Shown: piece by piece, positions 1-6,780 of the stretch
Layout of the letters: each line of letters begins with the position of its first letter
How positions within the stretch are numbered: the stretch's first letter is position 1
Origin: a virus
Direction: 5' to 3' (one strand)
IMG/VR virus record: IMGVR_UViG_3300007541_000286
Coordinates: 1-21,153 of that record
Length of the DNA: 21,153 nucleotides
Translations under genes and position numbers: made by a program
The notes under the pieces: generated by a model
The model's database searches: none
What the model was told of the DNA's origin: nothing
Seen by the model: the letters and a program-made list of their open reading frames with translations, nothing else

Positions 1-40
1 CGGTAGATTTTAATTTTATCAACTATATTCTGTTAGATTA

Positions 41-61
41 TATACATATAGGTACAAGGAG
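41..61 (+). promoter_or_regulatory. Candidate late promoter with adjoining ribosome binding site
   Basis: TATACATA at 41-48 matches the T4 late promoter box TATAAATA at 7 of 8 positions. A good Shine-Dalgarno sequence, AAGGAG (56-61), follows and lies 7 nt before the ATG at 69. With T4-like spacing, transcription would begin near 54, giving a leader of about 15 nt. The reading frame of the following gene is open back to the left edge, so the Shine-Dalgarno site is what fixes the start at 69. The match is by eye only. Confidence 0.45.
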
Positions 62-68
62 TTTTATT

Positions 69-389
69 ATGAGATATGTAGATGTTAGCGATGAGTATGT
101 CGCATCTGTCCTTTCAGCAAATAAACTAAAGTCAAATCAGAAAATTGATGAGTCCGCTAAGGTTGATCAAGTTCAAGAAGAAGAGCAGGTTGAAGGCCAT
201 GTTTGCCCACTCTGTGAGTCACACTTAGAGGAGGCTATCCCCGAGGAAAACCTTCAAGAGTGCGTAGGTTACATTCTTGATAGTATCAACGAAGCAGTTG
301 ATCTTCTTGAAGAAGAGGATCTTCTAGAGGCTGAAGAGGGATGTGACGACGATGAGGAGTCTGAGGAAGACGAAGACGAAGATAAGTGA
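69..389 (+). CDS. Small acidic protein with CxxC motif, possible gp67-like prohead core protein
   Basis: A 106-residue, very acidic protein. The last 25 or so residues are almost all Glu and Asp. One CPLC pair sits near residue 46, and further Cys residues lie at about 66 and 92; this could bind a metal, but only one CxxC is present. The start at 69 is set by the AAGGAG site just upstream. It is the first gene of the head block, followed by two small genes and then the gp21 protease. In T4 the genes before 21 are 67 and 68, small prohead core proteins, and gp67 is acidic. Position and composition therefore suggest a gp67 analogue, but I see no sequence motif that proves it. Treat it as a head-region acidic protein of unknown exact role. 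Confidence 0.6.
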   Translation: MRYVDVSDEYVASVLSANKLKSNQKIDESAKVDQVQEEEQVEGHVCPLCESHLEEAIPEENLQECVGYILDSINEAVDLLEEEDLLEAEEGCDDDEESEEDEDEDK

Positions 390-398
390 GATTAAAAG

Positions 399-857
399 AT
401 GGGTGCTAGCACTAAAGATCTTTTAGCAATTTCTCAAAACATTATACAAGAGTCTTCTCCGGTTCCTGAAGTTGTTGTTCATAGTAAAGTTTTAGACGAT
501 GGTTTAAAGGCTGTCGTTGTCCCAGATTCATTTATGGATGAAATCATGGGATTTGCAGGATCACTAAATGAGTCCTGTGGCCCTAAGCATAAAAGAAATA
601 AAACTCAAAAGCCTGTTACTAAAACTTCTTCCGATGATAAACTAGATGAATCTCTTTTAAAAGAAAGACTTGAGGATCTAGTTGGTAAATTAAAAGTTCT
701 TATAGGAGAGGCTAAAGAAGTTATTGAGGAGATGACTAGCACCGGATGTTTAGGGGTTGGTCCTCAAAAGGCTCTAATGCTTAAAAAGAGGTCTGATGCT
801 TATCCTCCAAAAGGGAAGAAGGTAAAGAAAAATGGACTTGATAAAGCTTATAAGTGA
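399..857 (+). CDS. Putative prohead-associated protein, unknown function
   Basis: A 152-residue protein that I do not recognise with certainty. The N-terminus contains IIQE followed by Ser (residues 15-18/19). This fits the T4 prohead protease pattern (I/L)-x-E before a small residue, so an 18-residue propeptide may be removed during head maturation. The centre is charged. Residues about 88-112 form a likely amphipathic helix (LVGKLKVLIGEAKEVIEEM) followed by a short Gly-rich turn, and the C-terminus is Lys-rich. It lies 9 nt after the acidic gene, has only a weak ribosome binding site, and overlaps the next gene by 26 nt, so the three small genes are likely translated as a unit. Its place before gene 21 corresponds to T4 gene 68, but the homology is not shown. 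Confidence 0.55.
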   Translation: MGASTKDLLAISQNIIQESSPVPEVVVHSKVLDDGLKAVVVPDSFMDEIMGFAGSLNESCGPKHKRNKTQKPVTKTSSDDKLDESLLKERLEDLVGKLKVLIGEAKEVIEEMTSTGCLGVGPQKALMLKKRSDAYPPKGKKVKKNGLDKAYK

Positions 858-1236
858 GACCAGAGCAAGCTCTGGAAAAGGATCAAATTCTGGAAGGTCT
901 AAGGGCTTAGGATCGGGAAAAAAGGCGCACTCTCAGGCTGGGAAATCCCGTGTTAAAGTTTACAACTCTATTACAGATGCACTCAAGAAGGGGTATGTCG
1001 GTCAGATATTCTCAACCAAAAACTCAGATCGTCTTTACGTCATAACTAAGAGAAAGTGGGGTAAGGACGATGAGCAAGAGGTTGGAGGTAGAGTTGCAAA
1101 AGGATTCTCTCCTGGCGTTATACCCTCAAAGTTTTCTGATGTTAAAAAGTATGCTGTAAGGACTATGCTTAGGCATGGTAAACAAAAAACCTCTAAATTT
1201 AAGAGTGAGAAATATTGGTCTCGTAAACAAAAATAG
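832..1236 (+). CDS. Basic protein with capsid-targeting-like N-terminus, putative internal head protein
   Basis: A 134-residue protein rich in Lys, Arg, Ser and Gly. It starts MDLIKLISE-TR. T4 internal proteins carry a roughly 10-residue capsid targeting sequence ending in I-x-E that the gp21 protease removes; the first nine residues here fit that design (ISE, then Thr). Residues about 10-38 are a low-complexity Ser/Gly/Lys segment. The rest, from about residue 40, looks folded, with VYNSITDALKKGYVGQIF and a basic C-terminal tail. The gene overlaps the previous one by 26 nt and ends 8 nt before the protease gene. I infer a DNA-binding internal head protein packaged with the genome and possibly ejected with it. 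A prohead core role like gp68 is the main alternative. Function is inferred only from the N-terminus, charge and neighbours. Confidence 0.55.
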   Translation: MDLIKLISETRASSGKGSNSGRSKGLGSGKKAHSQAGKSRVKVYNSITDALKKGYVGQIFSTKNSDRLYVITKRKWGKDDEQEVGGRVAKGFSPGVIPSKFSDVKKYAVRTMLRHGKQKTSKFKSEKYWSRKQK

Positions 1237-1244
1237 GATAAACT

Positions 1245-2435
1245 ATGTTATTAGTTGAATACAATGTTTTAGATAAGGTTAAAGTTATCAATGAAGGGAC
1301 AAAGGCTTCCCCTAGAGTACGACTGCAAGGGAAGTTCCAAAAATGTGATGAGCAGAACAACAATGGACGAGTTTATCCTAGAAAAGTCCTAGAGTCCCAG
1401 GTGAAGGCCATACAGGATAAGATCAATGAAAGATCGCTAGTAGGAGCACTCGATCACCCAGCAAATGATGCCATCCATCTTTCCCAAGCATCACACTTGA
1501 TCACCAAGCTTTGGGTAGAGAAGAATGGTGACGTTATGGGTGAGTGTGAAATCCTTTCAACTCCTAATGGTAAGATTGTAGAAGCTCTTCTTAACGATGG
1601 TGTTAAGATTGGTATATCTAGCCGTGGTTTAGGTAGCGTCTCAGAGAACAGTGAAGGTAAAGTCGTAAACGAAGATTTCAAGCTTATCACTTTCGATCTT
1701 GTCTCTGATCCTTCAACTAAGGGTGCTTACCCTGAGCTTACCGAGTCCATTCGTGAGAATAGCCAGCGTGCTCAGGAGATTATTTCAAAGCACAAGAAGC
1801 AGAGAGTATTGCTAACAATTCTTGAGAGTAAAATTGAGGAAAGCTCTAGGATTGAGAGATGGGCCAGGGGAGGTGGTCGCGACTCAGCTAGACAGGATCA
1901 GTGGGCTTTTGATGCCGGTATGAAGCCGGGTCGCCCAAAACCAAAACCAAAGCCAAAACCAAAGCCAAAGCCAAAACCAAAGCCAAAGCCAAAGCCAAAA
2001 CCAGCATTAGAATCCGATAAAGCAATGAAGGCTAAGAAGGAAAGTATTTTTTCAAAAATTGGTAATGGCATAGTTGAAGCCTTAGAGTCCAAAAAAAGTA
2101 AGAACTACGTGGATAAGGAGAGATTCAGAAATCAGGGAAAGGATCCAAATTCCAAACCAGTTCGTAAACGGGCAATTAGAAAGCTAGTTAAATTTTCTAA
2201 AGATAAAGGCTTTGACAGAGATACTACTGGTATCGCAGCAAATGCTGTTGGAATAAAGACTGGCGATCCTAAGGGTGGCTTTAAAAAGCAGTTTAATGCA
2301 GAGTCTACCAATCTAATTGGAGACTCACTATTAGAGGGCCTTAAGAAGGCATGTTGGAAAGGTTATGAGGCAGTTGGAATGAAGTCTAAAGGTGGAAAGA
2401 AAGTTCCTAACTGTGTTCCCAAGGGGAAAAAATAA
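1245..2435 (+). CDS. gp21: Prohead maturation protease (gp21 type) with repetitive basic C-terminal extension
   Basis: Residues 1 to about 180 are a T4 gp21-type serine protease, which cleaves scaffold and capsid proteins inside the prohead. Visible hallmarks are QGKFQ (28-32), NNNGRVYP (38-45), the catalytic-His block LDHP with His71, and ISSRGLG (124-130) with the likely nucleophile at Ser125 or Ser126. VINE-GT (residues 14-19) is an ideal self-cleavage site for this family. T4 gp21 is about 212 residues; this protein has 396. The extension holds a Pro-Lys dipeptide repeat (residues 231-253), a basic segment, and a C-terminal motif with CWKGYEAVGM and VPNCVP (about 370-392). The last resembles a Cys-containing tail I associate with other phage virion proteins. 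Several L-x-E sites in the extension, such as LLE-G before the Cys motif, could let the protease cut its own tail free. The start has AGGA 6-9 nt upstream. The family call is secure; the role of the extension is unknown. Confidence 0.92.
   Translation: MLLVEYNVLDKVKVINEGTKASPRVRLQGKFQKCDEQNNNGRVYPRKVLESQVKAIQDKINERSLVGALDHPANDAIHLSQASHLITKLWVEKNGDVMGECEILSTPNGKIVEALLNDGVKIGISSRGLGSVSENSEGKVVNEDFKLITFDLVSDPSTKGAYPELTESIRENSQRAQEIISKHKKQRVLLTILESKIEESSRIERWARGGGRDSARQDQWAFDAGMKPGRPKPKPKPKPKPKPKPKPKPKPKPALESDKAMKAKKESIFSKIGNGIVEALESKKSKNYVDKERFRNQGKDPNSKPVRKRAIRKLVKFSKDKGFDRDTTGIAANAVGIKTGDPKGGFKKQFNAESTNLIGDSLLEGLKKACWKGYEAVGMKSKGGKKVPNCVPKGKK
1935..2003 (+). repeat. In-frame hexanucleotide repeat CCAAAR encoding a Pro-Lys run
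   Basis: Eleven tandem copies of CCAAAA or CCAAAG followed by a further CCA, all in frame in the protease gene. They encode an alternating Pro-Lys stretch of 23 residues. The third base of the Lys codon varies between copies, so the tract is not a perfect microsatellite. Even so, slippage could change its length between strains. Such a segment would be an extended, strongly positive linker. Confidence 0.95.
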
Positions 2436-2460
2436 TTTGTATTAAAAATAATACAAAACA

Positions 2461-2481
2461 CTAAATAACTATATAGAGGTT
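2461..2481 (+). promoter_or_regulatory. Candidate late promoter for scaffold and capsid genes
   Basis: CTAAATA at 2461-2467 contains the TAAATA core of the T4 late box, in the 51-nt gap after the protease gene. It is followed by TATATAGAGG; AGAGG (2475-2479) is the ribosome binding site for the ATG at 2487. With late-promoter spacing the start would fall near 2473, giving a leader of about 14 nt. A promoter here would let scaffold and capsid be made in excess over the protease. Confidence 0.45.
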
Positions 2482-2486
2482 AAATT

Positions 2487-3140
2487 ATGTCACAGAGTAA
2501 TGAAATTCTAGACTCGGTGGCTCAGTATCTTCCAGAGGGACTCGATGAAAGCACTCTTCAGAAGGTAGCTGAGCTTGTTGCTGTTAGCATTGAGAACCGT
2601 GTCGAAGAGAGGGTAAACGACTTATCCACGAAAGTCCAGTCTTTCATTCGTGGAAATATTGAGAAGCTAAAAGAACAAGCACTTAAAGAGCTAGAGCTAG
2701 AAAATGAGACATTCCGTAATGCTCAAATGTTTGAGACAGTTCGCTCTATGTTTGCCTTAGAGAACACCAACCAGGATGAATTAAATGGTATGGAAGTTCT
2801 AGCTTCACTTGGTGAGCAGCAAGAGGAGAAGAATCAAGCCCTTCTCCGTCAGGTAGATAAGCTCCTAAAGGAGAATGTCAACCTAAAGCGTCAGTCCAAG
2901 GTAATTAATGACAAGAACGAGAAACTTGAAGAGGCACTTCAGAGTGTTCATGGGGAGCTTTCAAGTTTACGTGAATCAGAGAATGCAGAGAGAAAGCTCT
3001 CTGATACGGCACTCGTCATCAGTGAGGATAACTTCAAGGTGAAGGAAGCTGATGAAAAGTTAAATGAAAACCACGCTGTCCACGGTAATGAGTGGATCCA
3101 TCAAGGCGTGTTAGAGAAACTCAACAATTATAGAGGTTAA
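2487..3140 (+). CDS. gp22: Prohead scaffolding core protein (gp22-like)
   Basis: A 217-residue, highly charged, Glu/Lys-rich protein predicted to be mostly helical. Long coiled-coil-like stretches span about residues 30-80 and 105-165 (for example LLRQVDKLLKENVNLKRQ). It lies directly between the gp21 protease and the gp23 capsid gene, exactly where T4 places gene 22, whose product forms the internal core of the prohead and is later chopped into peptides. Many L-x-E tripeptides, including LPE-G near residue 17, could be cleavage sites. It is somewhat shorter than T4 gp22 (about 269). The stop is 2 nt before the capsid ATG, so the two are translationally close. The call rests on position, composition and coiled coils rather than on a diagnostic motif. 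Confidence 0.87.
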   Translation: MSQSNEILDSVAQYLPEGLDESTLQKVAELVAVSIENRVEERVNDLSTKVQSFIRGNIEKLKEQALKELELENETFRNAQMFETVRSMFALENTNQDELNGMEVLASLGEQQEEKNQALLRQVDKLLKENVNLKRQSKVINDKNEKLEEALQSVHGELSSLRESENAERKLSDTALVISEDNFKVKEADEKLNENHAVHGNEWIHQGVLEKLNNYRG

Positions 3141-3142
3141 GT

Positions 3143-4813
3143 ATGACTGCTATTGATAGAAACAGTTTATTAAAGCGTTGGGAGCCACTCCTTGAAGGGA
3201 TCGGGGATGATCACATCGCATACCAGACAGCTCGTCTGTTAGAGAATCAGGCCAAAGAGTTCACCAAGACTAGAATGGACGAAGAGGCTTTAAGCCAGAC
3301 CGCCACCACCACAGGCAAGATCGGCACCTTCCAAAAGTGGGCTTTCCCACTTATTCGTCGTATGTACCCTGAGCTTATGTTCAACAAGATCGGTGCAACT
3401 CAGGCCATGGACGGCCCTGTCTCACAGATCTTCTACATGGGTAACTCACGTCACCATGACGGAAACACTCAGGTAATGTACTCCAAGTTTAACATTACCC
3501 CTCGGAACCTTACATCATCAGCTATTGGTTCATTCACTGGCACTTATGCACAGTCTAATCTTGCCGGTAATAATCCATGGATTCAGAATAACAATCCAGC
3601 AAGTGGTCTAACATACGATAGCGTTACTGGAGCCGCTTCATTTGATCTTTCAAACGTTCTAGGTCTCCATAACGGCTCTCCTTCAACCACCATGGGAGGT
3701 AAGTTAGCTTCTTTCCCAAGTGGAACTTCAATCCTGGGATACAGCGTTTCTGCTGCTGAGAGACTACGGGGCAACCTAATTCCAGAGATCTCCATGCATA
3801 TCCAGAAGCAGACCGTCCAGGCTCGTGAGCGCAAGATGAGAGCAGTGTGGACTCTAGAGGCCGCACAGGATCTCAAGGCTTACCACAACCTAGACATGGA
3901 AGCTGAGCTTACCGATCTCCTCTCAAAGGAAATGAACCTTGAGATTGATCGTGAGCTAATCGAAGATATCCGTATGATTGCTTATGGCCCAGGAGTTCTT
4001 GGCAGCACTGATGGTTTAAATGGCTGGTACCTACAGTCGCTATACCAGGGCGGCGCTGATAACTTCCCAGGAATTGGAGGTAACGCCGCCAACACCGCCG
4101 GAAACGGTGGAGTTTTCGTAGCAGGAAATTACGAATACGACTTTGATACTGCTCTAACCACCGAAGAGGGTACCGGAGCAGTTGGTGGAGGTGGAGGTAT
4201 TGATCGCAAGTATTCCAACATTTATGTCATGGATCTTGGAAGATTTGTTGATTCCACTACTTCTTTTGCTCCTCAGCATCTTGGTCACATGTACTCAAAT
4301 GTCCTAGCCTTGATCAACTTCGCTAGCACTGACATCTACCGTACGACTCTACGTGGCCCAGGTAACGTCATCATCACTTCACCAGTGATTGCTTCAATGC
4401 TTGAGTCAGCAGCTAAGCTTGAAGGTGGCCTACCAGCAGATGCAGGTCCAACGACCAACACTGCTACTCAGATTACTTACAAGGGCAAGTTCGCTGGTAA
4501 GTATGATCTAGTTGTTGATCCTATGTTCCCAGAGGACGAGATCATCATTGGCTATAAGGGTTCAAGCCCAATGGATGCAGGCTTCTTCTACTGCCCATAC
4601 ATCCCACTACAGCCACTAGATACCGTAGTTGATCCTGAGACCTTCCAACCACGGAAGGGCATCCTTACTCGTTACGGTAAGGTCGCTGTCCAACCAGCCT
4701 CAAGATTCTACCGCGTTATTCGCCTGATCGGAACTGGATCTGATTTCATCACGAAGGAGATCTTCCGTAACGGTTATAACAATGGAACCTCAATAAACGG
4801 TTACAGCACCTAA
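3143..4813 (+). CDS. gp23: Major capsid protein (gp23)
   Basis: A 556-residue T4 gp23-type HK97-fold capsid protein (T4 has 521). The N-terminus LLKRWEPLLEG closely follows T4's LLNKWKPLLEG, and the delta domain runs on with LLENQAKEF. The segment FPLIRRMYPEL with the following ATQAMDGPVSQIFYM is the conserved start of the mature shell protein. A central Gly-rich insertion (about residues 310-355) and the C-terminal FYRVIRLI with FITKEIFRNGY are also visible. Processing by gp21 is expected between about residues 45 and 60; EE-A at 47-49 is one candidate, but there is no perfect I/L-x-E site there. AGAGG (3132-3136) is the ribosome binding site. The gene looks more GC-rich, with many C-ending codons, than most of its neighbours, as expected for a very highly expressed gene. 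Two hairpins follow. Confidence 0.97.
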   Translation: MTAIDRNSLLKRWEPLLEGIGDDHIAYQTARLLENQAKEFTKTRMDEEALSQTATTTGKIGTFQKWAFPLIRRMYPELMFNKIGATQAMDGPVSQIFYMGNSRHHDGNTQVMYSKFNITPRNLTSSAIGSFTGTYAQSNLAGNNPWIQNNNPASGLTYDSVTGAASFDLSNVLGLHNGSPSTTMGGKLASFPSGTSILGYSVSAAERLRGNLIPEISMHIQKQTVQARERKMRAVWTLEAAQDLKAYHNLDMEAELTDLLSKEMNLEIDRELIEDIRMIAYGPGVLGSTDGLNGWYLQSLYQGGADNFPGIGGNAANTAGNGGVFVAGNYEYDFDTALTTEEGTGAVGGGGGIDRKYSNIYVMDLGRFVDSTTSFAPQHLGHMYSNVLALINFASTDIYRTTLRGPGNVIITSPVIASMLESAAKLEGGLPADAGPTTNTATQITYKGKFAGKYDLVVDPMFPEDEIIIGYKGSSPMDAGFFYCPYIPLQPLDTVVDPETFQPRKGILTRYGKVAVQPASRFYRVIRLIGTGSDFITKEIFRNGYNNGTSINGYST

Positions 4814-4818
4814 TAACC

Positions 4819-4838
4819 TAATCCTTGTTTAAGGATTA
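4819..4838 (+). other. Small hairpin downstream of the capsid gene
   Basis: TAATCCTT and AAGGATTA form an 8-bp stem with a GTTT loop, starting 5 nt after the capsid stop codon. No T-run follows, so it is probably not a terminator alone. It may block 3' exonucleases or act with the strong terminator 6 nt further on. Confidence 0.6.
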
Positions 4839-4844
4839 AAGTTC

Positions 4845-4877
4845 AAAGGGTTCGGATTATAATCCGAACCCTTTTTT
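4845..4877 (+). terminator. Rho-independent terminator after the major capsid gene
   Basis: A perfect 30-nt inverted repeat runs from AAAGGGTTCGG (from 4845) to CCGAACCCTTT (ending 4874), with an AT-rich centre, followed directly by a run of T to 4877. It would stop most transcription leaving the capsid gene and so separate it from the neck genes, which have their own promoter candidate at 4887. Confidence 0.93.
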
Positions 4878-4886
4878 CATTTAATG

Positions 4887-4901
4887 GTAAATAGTGTAGG
4901 A
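4887..4901 (+). promoter_or_regulatory. Candidate late promoter (GTAAATA-NN-GTAGG class)
   Basis: GTAAATA (4887-4893), two bases, then GTAGG (4896-4900), 8 nt before the ATG at 4909. The same arrangement occurs at 6761 and 11023. It follows the capsid terminator, so a new promoter is needed here. With late-promoter spacing the mRNA would start near 4899 and carry a leader of about 10 nt beginning with the Shine-Dalgarno sequence. Confidence 0.5.
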
Positions 4902-4908
4902 ACTTTTT

Positions 4909-6750
4909 ATGGCTGATAAACGATTAATTATTGCTTTTGGAGATTCAAACTGTGCAGGTAACGTAAATGCATCTTCAGTATCTTCATCTCCTGATTATTA
5001 TTACCTTTCAGGGACACAGACAAACTACAAGATTTGGAACCTAATTAGTAAGCAATGGGAGAATTATGATCCAAGCAATGCATATACAACTCAGCCAGTT
5101 GATTATGTCGGTCCTGAAATATCAATAGCATATACTGCTAACCTGAATGGAGGAGTCCCTGGGGGCACAGATATCCATGTGTTTAAGGCTTCCAAATACC
5201 AGATAAATATGTTGAAGTGGAATAACTCCGTAGATTTATCAGGTGTGGCTATCCCTGGAGGAGTTGACTACGATACATTATGGCCCTACGCAAAAACTAA
5301 CTTTTGGTCAGATGCTAATGCTGGTGTTGCAGTTCAATTGGCTAGTGCTGTTCAAGATCTTCAGGCTGGTGGTGCTAATACAGTTTATGTAGATGGTATG
5401 TATATCATCATGGGTACTTTGGATGCTTTGGCTCCTTATGGCTCTAAAGCATACAAGGGGCTGCTAATGGATCTAGCTGAGTTTATGTTTGATCATCTAA
5501 GAGGTTTAGGATGTGTTATAACAAACATCCACCCTGATCGAGCAGATGACCAACCTGTTGTTGTGTTCCCAGTAACTCATGATTCTTACTCAGGATTAAC
5601 AGTAGACGAGGAAGCTAGATTCGATGTTGTCAGGCAATCTACTAGAGATGCCGCTGAAGATCTATGTAATTTAGCTTATAAATCCTATAGTTTTGAAACA
5701 GTAACATACGGTATAAATCCTGATAAGGTTCACTATGACTTAAGTGGACTTGTTTCTATGTCACAGCAGATAGCCAATTTAATATACCCAACACTTGGTG
5801 ATGCTGCACCTTTATCGGATTGTGAAACTGATGTTGTAGAGAGGCTTCCTGAGGTTACTCTGACGTTTGCAGGTGCTGAAGATCTTCAATCCAACAAGAT
5901 AGGAGTTCCTAGAGTAACATCCTACGGGTCTTCATATGGCATTTACGGTGGAAGAAGATTAAAGGATTACGATACTCCTAGACCCGATGGTTTAAATGAT
6001 CGTGATGCACAAGATGTTGTAGAATTTAAAACATTTGATAGGACAGTTAAGGATTATGTACTATCGAAGCTTGGGTATCCTATAGTTGATGTTGAGCTTG
6101 ATGATTTCCAAATTAATGTATGCATTGATGAAGCTATATCAAAACTTGAATATCATGCTCCTGATTGGATGACTCAATATGCTACTTTTGAAGTAACAGG
6201 TGGGATAGGGGTATACGAGCTTCCACAACCAGTTGTAGATAATCTAAACGATGTTTGGTATCGAAGAGACTTCTTTAAGTTTGGGGCATCCCCTGGATCC
6301 TTAGAGTATGATTTTGCTGTGATGTTCTTCACTAATAATGGATTGTTTAACAATTACAATGTTAGTCAATACTTATTAATGCAGCAATACTTAAAACAAG
6401 TAAAGAACGTGCTGGGTCAAATGTCATCCTGGCAAGTCATTAATAATAAGTACCTACATATCTGGCCTGTACCGGAGAGCAGCACGGAAAGTGTTATACT
6501 GGAGTTTAGAGCATTTGATCCAAACACTATACACCATGCGTATAAGAGTTGGATACAAAGATACTCTCTAGCATTAGCTAAAGAAATTCTAGGTGGTATT
6601 AGAGGGAAGTATCAAACTCTCCCAGGTCCAGGGGGAGGAACAAGATTAAACGGACAACAACTTGTAGAGGAGGGTAGGCAAGAGAAACAAGAGCTTCTAG
6701 AGGAGTTAACAACTACCTTAGAAGGTCCACCACTATTTGATATAGTTTAG
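4909..6750 (+). CDS. SGNH-type esterase domain fused to gp13-like neck protein (copy 1)
   Basis: A 613-residue two-part protein. Residues 1 to about 300 form an SGNH/GDSL hydrolase of the carbohydrate-esterase kind. The nucleophile block is FGDSNCAG with Ser13; IIMGTLDAL (166-174) corresponds to the G-x-S/N-D-A block; DKVHYD (272-277) supplies the catalytic Asp272 and His275. Such enzymes remove acetyl or similar groups from polysaccharides. Residues about 327-613 match the T4 gp13 neck protein as I know it from T4-like cyanophages: KLGYPIVDVELDD, the EYDF segment, FRAFDP, then LPGPGGGTRLNG and a C-terminal PPLFDIV. T4 gp13 is about 309 residues, so the C-terminal part is nearly a whole gp13. 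The next gene ends in a very similar domain. Natural inference: an enzyme displayed at the head-tail neck. Substrate unknown. Confidence 0.85.
   Translation: MADKRLIIAFGDSNCAGNVNASSVSSSPDYYYLSGTQTNYKIWNLISKQWENYDPSNAYTTQPVDYVGPEISIAYTANLNGGVPGGTDIHVFKASKYQINMLKWNNSVDLSGVAIPGGVDYDTLWPYAKTNFWSDANAGVAVQLASAVQDLQAGGANTVYVDGMYIIMGTLDALAPYGSKAYKGLLMDLAEFMFDHLRGLGCVITNIHPDRADDQPVVVFPVTHDSYSGLTVDEEARFDVVRQSTRDAAEDLCNLAYKSYSFETVTYGINPDKVHYDLSGLVSMSQQIANLIYPTLGDAAPLSDCETDVVERLPEVTLTFAGAEDLQSNKIGVPRVTSYGSSYGIYGGRRLKDYDTPRPDGLNDRDAQDVVEFKTFDRTVKDYVLSKLGYPIVDVELDDFQINVCIDEAISKLEYHAPDWMTQYATFEVTGGIGVYELPQPVVDNLNDVWYRRDFFKFGASPGSLEYDFAVMFFTNNGLFNNYNVSQYLLMQQYLKQVKNVLGQMSSWQVINNKYLHIWPVPESSTESVILEFRAFDPNTIHHAYKSWIQRYSLALAKEILGGIRGKYQTLPGPGGGTRLNGQQLVEEGRQEKQELLEELTTTLEGPPLFDIV
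5887..6747 (+). repeat. Duplicated gp13 neck domain, copy 1
   Basis: Codes for residues 327-613 of the esterase fusion. The matching copy is at 8896-9756. By eye roughly four of five residues agree without any gap over 287 residues. The DNA also contains long identical runs, for example around TGGTATCGAAGAGACTTC. The duplication includes the linker with SYGSSYG, not just the folded neck domain. Confidence 0.92.
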
Positions 6751-6760
6751 TGCTTGTAGA

Positions 6761-6775
6761 GTATATAGAGTAGGT
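6761..6775 (+). promoter_or_regulatory. Candidate late promoter (GTATATA-NN-GTAGG class)
   Basis: GTATATA (6761-6767), two bases, then GTAGG (6770-6774), 6 nt before the ATG at 6781, in the 30-nt gap between the two neck genes. It differs at one base from the elements at 4887 and 11023. It is weaker than those, because GTATATA lacks the AAATA core. Confidence 0.38.
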
Positions 6776-6780
6776 AAGTT

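Noticed and set aside
1898-2092. Minus-strand open frame with a Gly-Phe repeat
   Set aside because: It is the antisense shadow of the CCAAAR repeat in the protease gene; the repeat removes stop codons on both strands and no start signal supports it.
3583-3876. Minus-strand open frames inside the capsid gene
   Set aside because: The plus strand here is clearly gp23 coding sequence; the antisense frames have no start signals or recognisable content.
4909-6750. Tail fibre or tailspike with an esterase domain
   Set aside because: SGNH domains are common in tailspikes, but the C-terminal domain matches gp13 and is followed directly by gp14 and gp15, so a neck role fits better.
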